Shown piece by piece: positions 7,346 to 15,789 of a stretch of 64,000 bases of DNA (its first letter is position 1; every line of letters begins with the position of its first letter). Position numbers and translations under genes: made by a program. Below the pieces are notes generated by a model that had not been told where the DNA came from, made no database searches, and worked only from the letters and a program-made list of their open reading frames with translations. Source of the stretch: Latilactobacillus sakei (GTDB lineage Bacteria; Bacillota; Bacilli; Lactobacillales; Lactobacillaceae); assembly GCA_002953655.1 (NCBI GenBank), contig CP025839.1, forward strand, positions 620,001 through 684,000, given 5' to 3'.

Positions 7346-10066
7346 ATGAGAATAATGATACGAAAAAAACAAGCTATTCTTATTTGTTTAACTGTAACTT
7401 GTTTGATTGGACTTGTTTGGAGCATTTTGCGGTTAGAGCCGCATCTATTAGCAGGCGATACTCAAGTAGTAGATCTAGTAGTTAAAGGACAGACTGATCA
7501 TCAGGAGATTCAATTAACAGTTGATGATCGAAATAGCGACGATACTAAGATAGTTGTCCCCCTAGGGAAAAATTTGGCATATCAACCAACAGAACAGACT
7601 AATGCTAGTGTTACATATGACCAGATTAATAACCAACTAGTAATTGATTGGTTGAAAGGGAGACCCAAAAATGCCCATTTAAAGCTTAATGCAAAACACC
7701 CGGGGACTTATGTTTTTAAAGCACAGACTACTCGGGATAATCAGCCCGTTAATTCTGAGTCAATAGCTATTACCGTTATTGACTCAGAGAAGAAGTTGTT
7801 AAGCCAGGGGAGTCAAGAATCGCTACCTGCTGCTACTAGCAATATCGAACAGATTGAAAATCAAGATACAGCTACCTCATCAAGAGACTCAAAACAAATT
7901 TTGCCAGTTGGTAAGCCAACAACCAAATTAGCCAGAGCCACAGTGCCAGCAGATACTGCTATTGTGAAACCCGCCGATTTGGGGAATCAACCTTGGTTAT
8001 TGTATCTGTTGAAATTAAGATGGAAGATGGATATTACTCAAGGCAAAACAACATTTGGCGATTTGAAAAAAGTATATGGGTTAAGTGTCCGTTATAAATC
8101 TGGCGATACACCCACTGATTACTCAAAAATAACAGGACAGATTCCAGCGGGGATTAAATATTTTCCAAATTTAACTGAGATACAGTTAGGGAATCGATTC
8201 TACGAACCAAGTTTACAGGGATCTACACCGGCGCCTGGTATTACAGGAACAATTCCGACTGAAGTATATGGATTGAGTAAGTTACAGTTACTTTATTTAT
8301 ATAAGACAGGGATGTCAGGTGTGTTATCCAATGACCTTGGTAAGTTACAAAACTTAACCGCACTTTCTATCGTAGGCGGAAGTTTTACAGGAACAATTCC
8401 AGTTAATGTATCATCCTTAACGAAATTAACCGATTTTGAATTCGCTAGTATCAAAGGTTTGACGGGATCAGTACCTAAAGAACTAGGTAAATTAGTTAAT
8501 ATTATAAATTTTAACATCAGTAATGATAATCTTTCAGGAGAGTTACCATCAGAATTAGGGCAACTCACCAAAATGGATCAATTCATTATGGGGAATAATT
8601 TAATTAGTGGAGAGATACCTAAATCATTTGATAATTTAAAATCAGATACCTATATTGATGTCCGTTCTACAAAGTTGCATGGGAAATTATCACCTAAGTT
8701 ATTAGCTAGAACGGGTAGCAAAACGTTATACACCATTAATACACAGCTAACAATGGATGATCCGCAAAGCGGTGTTGATTTAAATCCGGCATTTGTTAAA
8801 GATTCATTTCTTAAAGCTAAAGGACAGACAGGTGCTCCAGATAGTAAAGTACTTATTAATTATGCGAATCCTATATATAAAAGTACGGGAGGCCATATAA
8901 AAATGCAGGTACCATCAGGTGGTGCTATTCAGGTGTTTGATAAGGTTGGCGCAACCTCGATGGCAAAAACAAACTTAGGATTGGGGTCGCAAACGCCATC
9001 AACAGGCGATATCCTTCTTGCGGGCCATAGCTATCAAATTACAGATAGCAGTGGGCAAGTTGTTTATGATGGCAAGGCTGATCCTGATTTTAAATTAAAA
9101 CCAACTACTAAAGATAAAAAATATATCATTCGGATGGATAATACACACGAGACATTTGACGACAAAACCAGTCCGTTGATGACGACAATTGTGATTGATG
9201 TTGCGTTGAAAGATGCCAAAGTGAAACAGAGTCTTAAGCCGGAAGATCCAGCAATTGGAACCGATAATAACGTAAAATATATCGTTAAAAAGCCGTTTAA
9301 AATGATTAGTACGGTTCAAAATGATGATACGTATAGTCTCGATTTAGATAATATGACTGAGAGAATCAAGGCTAACGATAAAGACAAAGTCACAATTGAT
9401 GCAAGTACCTTTGAGATACTACCACCTGGTTCAACAAAATGGGTGAGCGTACCGAGAAGTGATGTTGTTACTGTAACAGATGGCTACCAAGTTAATTTAA
9501 ACAACTTATCTGTTGGATCAGCTGAGCAAGTTAAATTACGTTATACAGTGACAACAAGCAAAGCTTTCATCGATAAGTCAGTATTAACAAGTGATGCAAC
9601 AACTATCAATGATTATCATTATCCACTAATGGAAGCTAATTTTGATATTAGCGGTGAGTTACGTTTCTATCAGGTACCTAAAACGATGAGCTTTGCTGAT
9701 AGTAAGATTGCGAGCCGGACAACTGAGATTGAACGTCAGTTACCTGATTGGAAAATGCAAATTGAAGATACTCGGTTAAATAAAACCAAATGGCATATAA
9801 CAGCCAATTTAGTAGATAATTTAAAAAATAGCACAGGAGATGGCCTCGGAGATAGCGTTATCTTTAAGAAGTCCGGGCAATCTAATCAAATAATTAATCA
9901 AACAAATGCGGTAGATGTTTTTGACGGGACAAGTGACAGTAATGATTATCAAGATGTTAAATGGACAGCTGATACTGGGCCAGCATTAAGTGTTGCTCCC
10001 GGATTGGCAAAGCTAGGTAGCTATACTGGGACGATGCAATGGACCTTAATTGATGCGCCAGCTTAA
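7346..10066 (+). CDS. large surface protein: leucine-rich repeats plus C-terminal WxL domain
   Basis: 906 residues. ATG 7346 is used; an earlier ATG at 7338 opens only a three-codon frame whose stop overlaps it. A membrane/signal segment lies at residues 9-27 and a Ser/Gln-rich region at ~130-220. Plant-type leucine-rich repeats lie at about residues 250-440 (units such as LPSELGQLTKMDQFIMGNN and TGSVPKELGKLVNIINFN). Several beta-rich regions follow. The C-terminal domain ends in GTMQWTLIDAPA, the second WxL motif. WxL domains bind peptidoglycan non-covalently at the Gram-positive surface and cooperate with DUF916 partners, and one such partner is encoded three genes on. Likely an adhesive or matrix-binding component of the Csc complex. 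Confidence 0.88.
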   Translation: MRIMIRKKQAILICLTVTCLIGLVWSILRLEPHLLAGDTQVVDLVVKGQTDHQEIQLTVDDRNSDDTKIVVPLGKNLAYQPTEQTNASVTYDQINNQLVIDWLKGRPKNAHLKLNAKHPGTYVFKAQTTRDNQPVNSESIAITVIDSEKKLLSQGSQESLPAATSNIEQIENQDTATSSRDSKQILPVGKPTTKLARATVPADTAIVKPADLGNQPWLLYLLKLRWKMDITQGKTTFGDLKKVYGLSVRYKSGDTPTDYSKITGQIPAGIKYFPNLTEIQLGNRFYEPSLQGSTPAPGITGTIPTEVYGLSKLQLLYLYKTGMSGVLSNDLGKLQNLTALSIVGGSFTGTIPVNVSSLTKLTDFEFASIKGLTGSVPKELGKLVNIINFNISNDNLSGELPSELGQLTKMDQFIMGNNLISGEIPKSFDNLKSDTYIDVRSTKLHGKLSPKLLARTGSKTLYTINTQLTMDDPQSGVDLNPAFVKDSFLKAKGQTGAPDSKVLINYANPIYKSTGGHIKMQVPSGGAIQVFDKVGATSMAKTNLGLGSQTPSTGDILLAGHSYQITDSSGQVVYDGKADPDFKLKPTTKDKKYIIRMDNTHETFDDKTSPLMTTIVIDVALKDAKVKQSLKPEDPAIGTDNNVKYIVKKPFKMISTVQNDDTYSLDLDNMTERIKANDKDKVTIDASTFEILPPGSTKWVSVPRSDVVTVTDGYQVNLNNLSVGSAEQVKLRYTVTTSKAFIDKSVLTSDATTINDYHYPLMEANFDISGELRFYQVPKTMSFADSKIASRTTEIERQLPDWKMQIEDTRLNKTKWHITANLVDNLKNSTGDGLGDSVIFKKSGQSNQIINQTNAVDVFDGTSDSNDYQDVKWTADTGPALSVAPGLAKLGSYTGTMQWTLIDAPA

Positions 10067-10086
10067 ATAAAAGAGGGGGGACCTGG

Positions 10087-10398
10087 GTGTTTAAGAGAGG
10101 ATATCTAATGCTAATTGCTTTGATATTATTTTTTATTAGTATTAGCACAGTTGATGTTCGTGCGGCCACAATAACGAGTCACGCGAGCATCGGGTTTGAT
10201 CAGACGTACATTCCGTCGACTGAACCACCCGTGATTGAAGATGGTCAACAAGTAGTGACGCCGACTGTCACGCCACCAGTAGAGCGATTACCACAAACGG
10301 GGACGGCTTCAATCTGGCAGTTACAAGTTTTAGGGAGTTTATTAATAACTGGGTACTTTGTAGCCAGAAAAAAAGGGAGATTTTACCATGAAAGTTAA
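10087..10398 (+). CDS. small LPXTG surface protein (CscD-like)
   Basis: 103 residues from GTG 10087, preceded by a run of G at 10075-10080. N-terminal signal peptide (LMLIALILFFISISTVDVRAA), a short Pro/Thr/Val-rich stalk, then LPQTG, a hydrophobic segment and a basic tail (VARKKGR): a complete sortase sorting signal. Small LPXTG proteins of this kind are the CscD members of WxL gene clusters. It overlaps the next gene by 11 bp. Sortase would attach it to the wall after cleavage between T and G. Confidence 0.88.
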   Translation: MFKRGYLMLIALILFFISISTVDVRAATITSHASIGFDQTYIPSTEPPVIEDGQQVVTPTVTPPVERLPQTGTASIWQLQVLGSLLITGYFVARKKGRFYHES

Positions 10399-11044
10399 TC
10401 ACATTATTTTAGCAAGTAGTTTATTAATGGCCGGTGTTACCGGACCAGCAACCACCGCATTTGCAGCTGGTGCACCAATTCAATCAACCACTAAAGGAGA
10501 CGTTAATTTTACCCAATCCGCAACACCTTTAACGATTGATAGAGCTTCAAATATTCGTTTTGGGACACAAAGTATTTCAGCTAAGGAAGAGACTTATTCT
10601 GCAAAATTGGATAATGATGGGAAGACAGATGTCCCTAATTCAGTTGAGATTACAGATATTCGTGGTACTAATGCGGGATGGAAAGTTCAAATAGCACAAG
10701 GCGCACAATTAACAGCTAAAGATACTGCTGCTAAGAAATTGACGGGTGCCGTGATTACTTTAGATAATATCAACACAACAACGGATGCAACTAACCTAGC
10801 CGGTGCACCAACAGGTGGTTCTAAAATTGTCTTAGTACCAGGCGAATCATCAAAACCTGGCGCAGCTTTCGATGTTGCTGTCGCTCAAAAGGATCAGGGA
10901 ATGGGTACTTGGAAAGCTAACTTTGGTGATACAAAATCTGGTGCCCAAAGTATCAAATTGACAGTTCCAGGGGCAACTGAAAAAGCTAAAGATGTGACGT
11001 ATGAAACAACATTAATTTGGACATTAGCGGATACACCAGCTTAA
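10388..11044 (+). CDS. WxL domain surface protein (CscB/CscC-like)
   Basis: 218 residues. Signal peptide ending near TTAFAAGAP, then a single WxL domain: first motif region SNIRFGTQSISAKEETY and DIRGTNAGWKVQI, and the C-terminal TLIWTLADTPA. The short size means it is essentially a secreted peptidoglycan-binding module. It overlaps the LPXTG gene and is 36 bp from a paralogous WxL gene, with which it shares the SNIRFG...GSNAGW-type pattern. Exported through Sec and held at the surface by its WxL domain together with the DUF916 protein. Confidence 0.9.
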   Translation: MKVNHIILASSLLMAGVTGPATTAFAAGAPIQSTTKGDVNFTQSATPLTIDRASNIRFGTQSISAKEETYSAKLDNDGKTDVPNSVEITDIRGTNAGWKVQIAQGAQLTAKDTAAKKLTGAVITLDNINTTTDATNLAGAPTGGSKIVLVPGESSKPGAAFDVAVAQKDQGMGTWKANFGDTKSGAQSIKLTVPGATEKAKDVTYETTLIWTLADTPA

Positions 11045-11080
11045 TGCGGATTAACTAATATATAGGGGAGTATTAAAATT

Positions 11081-11833
11081 ATGAAGAAGACAATCAAATA
11101 CACAACATTGACAATGGCAAGCCTACTAACAGTGGGGACTTTAATGAGTGCTACCAATACAGTTCAAGCGGCAGCACCCGTTGCGACAGATGGTGGTACC
11201 GTAAAGTCAGTAGGGACAATTAAATATGTAACGGATAACGATGTAACAGAACCAATTGATCCGATTAATCCTGATATTGAAAAACCAATCACACCAACAG
11301 ACCCAGGTGATCACGAGAAACCAAGTGCTGGTCCGTTGAGTATTGATTACGTTTCTAACATTCGTTTTGGTGAACAAAAAACAACGGGTACTGACAAGAC
11401 TTACTATGCTAATTTAGATAAAATCAATGAATCAGACGGAAAAGTCAATGAAGTACCTAACTTCGTGCAAGTAACTGATAAACGTGGGAGCAACGCTGGT
11501 TGGCATTTATCAGTCACTGAAGATGCTCAATTCAAAAATGGTAACGATACGTTAGATGGGGCCTTAATTACCATGAAAAACGGGACGCTCTCAACACCTA
11601 ATGATGGTGAAGCACCTACTGCGAGTGCTGACATTAATTTAGTACCTGGTGTAGCATCAGATGTTTTAGATGCTGGTGTTGATAAAGGGACTGGGACTTG
11701 GTTAGATCGTTTCGGTAACGATGAAACAGACGGCAAACAAAGTATTTCAATGTTTGTCCCAGGTAAGACTAAAAAAGTACAAGGTGAATATAAGACCACA
11801 TTAACATGGACTTTAACAGATTCACCAGCATAA
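11081..11833 (+). CDS. WxL domain surface protein (CscB/CscC-like)
   Basis: 250 residues. Signal peptide (residues 1-30, ending NTVQAAAP), a Pro-rich linker (EPIDPINPDIEKPITPTDPG), then a WxL domain (SNIRFGEQKTTGTDKTY, DKRGSNAGWHL, and the C-terminal TLTWTLTDSPA). It is a paralogue of the preceding gene product and forms with it and the DUF916 protein a standard Csc set. GGGGAG lies 15 bp before the ATG. Confidence 0.9.
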   Translation: MKKTIKYTTLTMASLLTVGTLMSATNTVQAAAPVATDGGTVKSVGTIKYVTDNDVTEPIDPINPDIEKPITPTDPGDHEKPSAGPLSIDYVSNIRFGEQKTTGTDKTYYANLDKINESDGKVNEVPNFVQVTDKRGSNAGWHLSVTEDAQFKNGNDTLDGALITMKNGTLSTPNDGEAPTASADINLVPGVASDVLDAGVDKGTGTWLDRFGNDETDGKQSISMFVPGKTKKVQGEYKTTLTWTLTDSPA

Positions 11834-11850
11834 GAAAGTGAGCGTTAAAC

Positions 11851-12864
11851 ATGCAGAAAAAAGGTTTAGGGTTATTGTTGGTGGGATTAGCATTCTTAGT
11901 ATTATCGGTGAAGCCCGCCGCGGCAGCCGAAATGCAGTTCTCAGTCCAGGCTGAAATTCCGAAGAATCAGGTTGATAAAACCAAAAGTTACTTTGATCTG
12001 AAGATGCAACCCGGCCAAGAACAAGATTTAGTGGTTAATATGCGTAATGATACGGCCAAACCGGTCACAGTTAATGTATTGCCGAATACGGCCACCACTA
12101 ACGATAACGGAATTGTTGCCTATAATGAACAAAAGAAAAATGATCAGTCATTAAAAATACCGTTTAAAGATATCGCGACCACTAATAAAGAAGTCACGGT
12201 ACCCGCTAAAAGCAGTCAATCCATTAAGGTGAAGGTCAAGATGCCTGAGGCATCGTTTGATGGCACCGTTTTAGGTGGTATTTACTTTAGTGAAAAAGTC
12301 GCAGATACTAAATCTAAAAATAATGAATCAAGTCAAATTGTGAACCGCTATGCTTACGTGATTGGCGTTAAGTTGACGGAAACTGATAAAAAGGTTAAAC
12401 CGGATCTACACTTAAAATCGGTGAAACCAAGTCAAGTGAACTACCGGAATGTAGTCAATGCTAATATTCAAAATGATCAAGCCGCGATTTTAACTGATTT
12501 GACAATTTCAGGCAAAATATATGAAAAAGGCGATTCAAAAGTGCTTTATCAAGCGAAGCGCGATAAATTACGAATGGCGCCTAATTCAAACTTTAACTTT
12601 GGCGTTAGTTTGAACAGTGAGACGTTTAAACCAGGGCGTTATACTTTTAAGGGCACGGCCAAAAGTGGTCAGCAACACTGGCGGTTCCAAAAAGACTTTG
12701 AAATCAAGAGTGCTGAAGCCAATAAGTACAATAAGAAAGACGTATCGATCGAACAAGATCATACGAATTTATATATTATTGCCGGTGCCGGCATTGTCTT
12801 AATTCTAATCATTATCATTGTGATTTTGATGCGCAAATTAAGAGATAATAAAAAAGAAGCATAA
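11851..12864 (+). CDS. DUF916 and DUF3324 domain membrane-anchored surface protein (CscA-like)
   Basis: 337 residues. Signal peptide ending VKPAAAAEM, then DUF916 (about residues 30-150: YFDLKMQPGQEQDLVVNMRN, GTVLGGIYFSEK), DUF3324 (about 160-280: NRYAYVIGVKL, RYTFKGTAKSGQQHWRF), then a C-terminal transmembrane helix (LYIIAGAGIVLILIIIIVIL) and a basic tail. This is the CscA architecture: the membrane-anchored partner that binds WxL proteins and peptidoglycan. It is the last gene of the operon and is followed by a bidirectional terminator. Confidence 0.93.
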   Translation: MQKKGLGLLLVGLAFLVLSVKPAAAAEMQFSVQAEIPKNQVDKTKSYFDLKMQPGQEQDLVVNMRNDTAKPVTVNVLPNTATTNDNGIVAYNEQKKNDQSLKIPFKDIATTNKEVTVPAKSSQSIKVKVKMPEASFDGTVLGGIYFSEKVADTKSKNNESSQIVNRYAYVIGVKLTETDKKVKPDLHLKSVKPSQVNYRNVVNANIQNDQAAILTDLTISGKIYEKGDSKVLYQAKRDKLRMAPNSNFNFGVSLNSETFKPGRYTFKGTAKSGQQHWRFQKDFEIKSAEANKYNKKDVSIEQDHTNLYIIAGAGIVLILIIIIVILMRKLRDNKKEA

Positions 12865-12866
12865 TA

Positions 12867-12906
12867 AAGAAGACTCAATTCTATTTTAGAATTGGGTCTT
12901 CTTTAT
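12867..12906. terminator. bidirectional terminator between convergent genes
   Basis: A 17-bp stem with one mismatch (around AAGAAGACTCAATTCTA pairing with TAGAATTGGGTCTTCTT) is flanked by A and T runs. It serves the surface operon and the convergent membrane-protein gene, whose stop codon lies inside it. Confidence 0.85.
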
Positions 12907-13236
12907 TTTATGTAACCAACTCTTTAAATTAACGCCAACAATGCAAAGCACCAAGCCAATGATGATTGCACTATAACCAGTTTGTTGACTGGCGATGATT
13001 GTCAGTATCAGTGCAATGAAGGCCGCAATCAACAGGCCATTTTGGCCGATTGAAATGGTGGCTTTGTGATACGCCACCGAACAAAGCGCTGCAATACCAA
13101 TCGTGAGAGCGGCAATTAATAGAATCGCTTGCCAGTGGGGTTCCCATAAACTGAGAAGTGCACCGAGTAAGCTATAAGTACCCACGAGGACTGCTAGCGA
13201 ATAATAATAAGCGTCAAGGGGATTGAATTTGTGCAT
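12886..13236 (-). CDS. small membrane protein of unknown function
   Basis: 116 residues with four predicted membrane helices covering most of the length (YYYSLAVLVGTYSLLGALL, AILLIAALTIGIAALC, LLIAAFIALILTIIA, AIIIGLVLCIVGVNL). The start ATG has AAGGTAGG upstream. No catalytic motif is visible and I do not recognise the family. It stands alone, convergent with the surface operon. Confidence 0.65.
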   Translation of the reverse strand: MHKFNPLDAYYYSLAVLVGTYSLLGALLSLWEPHWQAILLIAALTIGIAALCSVAYHKATISIGQNGLLIAAFIALILTIIASQQTGYSAIIIGLVLCIVGVNLKSWLHKIKKTQF

Positions 13237-13403
13237 GAATAAAAACCTACCTTATATCAATAGTGATTTAAGTATCACATGGTACAAGCGGTTCTTTCAA
13301 TTGAGTGGACAGAACTTTACTATTTTATAAACAAATCAGGCGCCTTTTTTAACTAGATTGCTTCAGGTATACTAAATAAAAATCGTTATGTGGGGTAACT
13401 AAG

Positions 13404-13766
13404 ATGACTCAGAAAAAGAAATGGCCGGTATGGCTCAAAATCGTGATGTGGTTTGGGATAATTGGTGGTGGCTTTGCGGTGATGATTCTTTTGAATCTAG
13501 CTTATTCAAAAGGGCTGACCGCAATTGCCCAGAGACTGGGTGTGCCTTATAGCTATTACCATCATATGCATCATGAGCGGCACCACTATGAAGAACAATA
13601 TATGGCCAATGATTTCGACGAGGTGGGATTAATCTTAGCCATTTTAACGGTCTTAGGTGGCGTATACTTATGCTTCAGTTTACTAGAAAATCAGGATAAA
13701 AAACGCAAGAAACGTGCAATCAAACAACATAATAAGCGGCTTAATAAAGTAAAGCAACGTCACTAG
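13404..13766 (+). CDS. small membrane protein with His-rich extracytoplasmic loop
   Basis: 120 residues. Helix 1 at about residues 11-30 and helix 2 at about 74-92, with a loop between them that is unusually rich in His and Tyr (SYYHHMHHERHHYEEQYM) and a strongly basic cytoplasmic tail (KKRKKRAIKQHNKRLNKVKQ). The cluster of seven histidines could bind a metal; that is inference. GGGG lies before the ATG. Family not recognised. Confidence 0.6.
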   Translation: MTQKKKWPVWLKIVMWFGIIGGGFAVMILLNLAYSKGLTAIAQRLGVPYSYYHHMHHERHHYEEQYMANDFDEVGLILAILTVLGGVYLCFSLLENQDKKRKKRAIKQHNKRLNKVKQRH

Positions 13767-13785
13767 TGGGCGTTGCTTTTTTAAA
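13751..13785. terminator. bidirectional terminator
   Basis: AAAGCAACG (13751-13759) pairs with CGTTGCTTT (13771-13779) and is followed by T6. It separates the convergent membrane-protein and immunity genes. Confidence 0.8.
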
Positions 13786-14128
13786 CTCTAGCGTATTTAC
13801 GGGCATTAGAATAGTTAAAAAATTCAGCTTTAGCGGTATAGTCGCCACGATAAACACTATTCCAGCCGGCTCTTTGACCATAAGCACCTAGGTCGATTAA
13901 TAATTGTTCTTCAGATTTATTGAGATGAATTTTACCAAAGCCAACACTATAAATATAATTTGCGAGGCGGTTGACTAACGCTTCAGGATTCTTGGCAGTT
14001 TCAAGTGTGAGATAGACCTGACTCAAAACATCGGTAATGTCGAGAAGCGCGTTTGATTTATCTGGATGAGCCATTAGGCTGTTGTAAAGTGTATGAATGT
14101 TTTCCTTAGCAATTTCTTGATTAGTCAT
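13781..14128 (-). CDS. pediocin-like (class IIa) bacteriocin immunity protein, EntA-immunity family
   Basis: 115 residues from ATG 14128, chosen because GGAGG precedes it. The pattern LVNRLANYIYSVGFGKIHLNKSEEQ..LIDLGAYGQRAGWNSVYRGDY closely follows the enterocin A/sakacin immunity family, a cytosolic four-helix bundle that protects the mannose PTS receptor from class IIa bacteriocins. It lies divergently from the pheromone operon. No class IIa bacteriocin gene (YGNGV motif) is present in the window, so the immunity gene is an orphan here. Confidence 0.82.
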   Translation of the reverse strand: MTNQEIAKENIHTLYNSLMAHPDKSNALLDITDVLSQVYLTLETAKNPEALVNRLANYIYSVGFGKIHLNKSEEQLLIDLGAYGQRAGWNSVYRGDYTAKAEFFNYSNARKYARV

Positions 14129-14208
14129 AATGAAAAGCCTCCACAAAAAGTATTATCAACATCTGTTTTAGTCTTCTTAGTAAATTTTGTCAACTTCAAT
14201 AGAGTTCT

Positions 14209-14276
14209 TAACGTTAATCTGAAAAATGGTAACATTAATATTAAAAAATAAGATCTGCTTGTGAATTATGTATAAT
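14209..14276 (+). promoter_or_regulatory. regulated promoter P1 of the pheromone/kinase/regulator operon
   Basis: Direct repeats TAACGTTAAT (14209-14218) and TAACATTAAT (14230-14239) are 21 bp apart, start to start. A TATAAT -10 box sits at 14271-14276, 39 bp after the second repeat's ACATT. There is no good -35, as expected for activated promoters. This is the arrangement of AgrA/LytTR regulator sites in sakacin and plantaricin loci. Confidence 0.85.
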
Positions 14277-14304
14277 TTGATTAGACTAAAGAATAGGAGA
14301 AAGT

Positions 14305-14439
14305 ATGATGATATTTAAAAAACTTTCAGAAAAAGAATTGCAAAAAATAAGCGGTGGTGTCGGAATACAAAAATGTAGTCTGGGATTTAGTTCACGAGAG
14401 TATTTAAATAAAATTACTAAATGGATTAAGCATCATTAA
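14305..14439 (+). CDS. double-glycine-leader inducing peptide (bacteriocin pheromone)
   Basis: 44 codons, too short for usual ORF cut-offs. GGAG precedes the ATG. The leader MMIFKKLSEKELQKISGG is a textbook double-glycine leader and nearly the sakacin P pheromone leader as I remember it. Cleavage after GG gives a 26-residue peptide beginning VGIQKCSLGF and ending WIKHH, amphipathic and cationic, with one cysteine. It sits directly before the kinase gene, in the place of the pheromone in three-component bacteriocin systems. The mature part is not one I recognise, so the signal type may be different from sakacin P. Export would need an ABC transporter with a C39 peptidase domain, and none is encoded nearby. 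Confidence 0.88.
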   Translation: MMIFKKLSEKELQKISGGVGIQKCSLGFSSREYLNKITKWIKHH

Positions 14440-14453
14440 AAGGGCGCGGTAAC

Positions 14454-15788
14454 GTGATTAAAATCAATCTAATTTTGGGCTTGTTACAAAATTCTGTTGT
14501 GATTTTTTCCATATTGAATATAGATCATTATTTAGAGAAACGGTATAAGTATTACTACTTGTTTAGTGATTTAGTAATCGCATTTTTTTTGGGAATAGTT
14601 GGTCTAATAATAGAGGATGCATATCTCATTGTTTTTATAATTGGGTGCATCCTATTTGGAGTACTAAAGAAAAAAAGTATATATATTGATTTGGTCCATG
14701 CTAGTTACATTCTTCTAGCTACTTTAATTGAAATTATTTTATTTATGTTAAGTGGGTATATCTGTCAGTTATTTTTATTGATGATGAAGATGAATTCAGA
14801 TGATAGGTATTCTGAACTACTAGTAGTAAGCACTATCGTTTTATCAATTATTTTGCTATTAGCATTATCTGGATTAAAGCATTGGAAAAATAAACAGATT
14901 TTAATAATTACTAGCGAAATAAAAATGTTATCTTTGGAAAAAACAGTTTTTTATATGTTATTAACTTTATTTTTAGCAATGGAATTAGTCTTAATAATTA
15001 GTAATATACAATCCGTAACTGCTACCTTGCAAGTGGTTATAGTATTGGTTTTTATTATTTTTACATTTTTAATGGGCTCTCAGATTATGCTATCTATTAA
15101 AACATATGCGATACGACAGGAAACAGAAGATAAAATTGCGCGGAATCAACAACTTCAAGATTACCTAGTCAATATCGAACAGCAGTACACCGAATTACGG
15201 CGATTTAAGCACGATTATCAAAATATCTTGTTGTCGTTGGAGAGTTTTGCCGAAAAGGGCGATCAGCAACAGTTTAAGGCGTATTATCAGGAGTTATTAG
15301 CGCAACGGCCAATTCAAAGCGAAATTCAAGGGGCGGTCATCGCACAACTCGACTACTTGAAAAATGATCCTATTCGAGGATTAGTCATTCAAAAATTTTT
15401 AGCAGCTAAACAGGCTGGTGTCACCTTAAAATTCGAAATGACCGAACCAATCGAATTACAAACTGCTAATTTATTAACGGTTATTCGGATTATCGGTATT
15501 TTATTAGACAATGCCATTGAACAGGCTGTTCAAGAAACTGATAAATTGGTGAGCTGTGCTTTCTTACAATCTGAAGGCTTAATCGAAATCACGATTGAAA
15601 ACACGGCCAGTCAAGTTAAGGATATCCAAGCATTTTCAGCGTTAGGCTATTCAACCAAAGGTGCTGGTCGGGGAACTGGTTTAGCTAATGTGCAGGATTT
15701 GATTGCCAAACAAACCAATTTATTCTTAGAAACACAGATTGAAAATAGAAAGTTACGACAAACATTGATGATTACGGAGGAAACTTAA
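14454..15788 (+). CDS. pheromone-sensing histidine kinase (HPK10/AgrC-type)
   Basis: 444 residues from GTG 14454. Residues 1-215 form six to seven membrane helices (the pheromone receptor). Then comes a cytoplasmic HPK10 domain with H253 in RRFKHDYQNILL, N box LLDNAIEQA and G box GRGTGLANVQDL. The DNA for the membrane part (14454 to about 15115) is much more AT-rich than the kinase part (locally near 20-32% versus about 43% GC by eye), and the switch falls near codon 222. That points to replacement of pheromone plus receptor by recombination while keeping the conserved kinase core. Confidence 0.92.
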   Translation: MIKINLILGLLQNSVVIFSILNIDHYLEKRYKYYYLFSDLVIAFFLGIVGLIIEDAYLIVFIIGCILFGVLKKKSIYIDLVHASYILLATLIEIILFMLSGYICQLFLLMMKMNSDDRYSELLVVSTIVLSIILLLALSGLKHWKNKQILIITSEIKMLSLEKTVFYMLLTLFLAMELVLIISNIQSVTATLQVVIVLVFIIFTFLMGSQIMLSIKTYAIRQETEDKIARNQQLQDYLVNIEQQYTELRRFKHDYQNILLSLESFAEKGDQQQFKAYYQELLAQRPIQSEIQGAVIAQLDYLKNDPIRGLVIQKFLAAKQAGVTLKFEMTEPIELQTANLLTVIRIIGILLDNAIEQAVQETDKLVSCAFLQSEGLIEITIENTASQVKDIQAFSALGYSTKGAGRGTGLANVQDLIAKQTNLFLETQIENRKLRQTLMITEET

Positions 15789-15789
15789 T

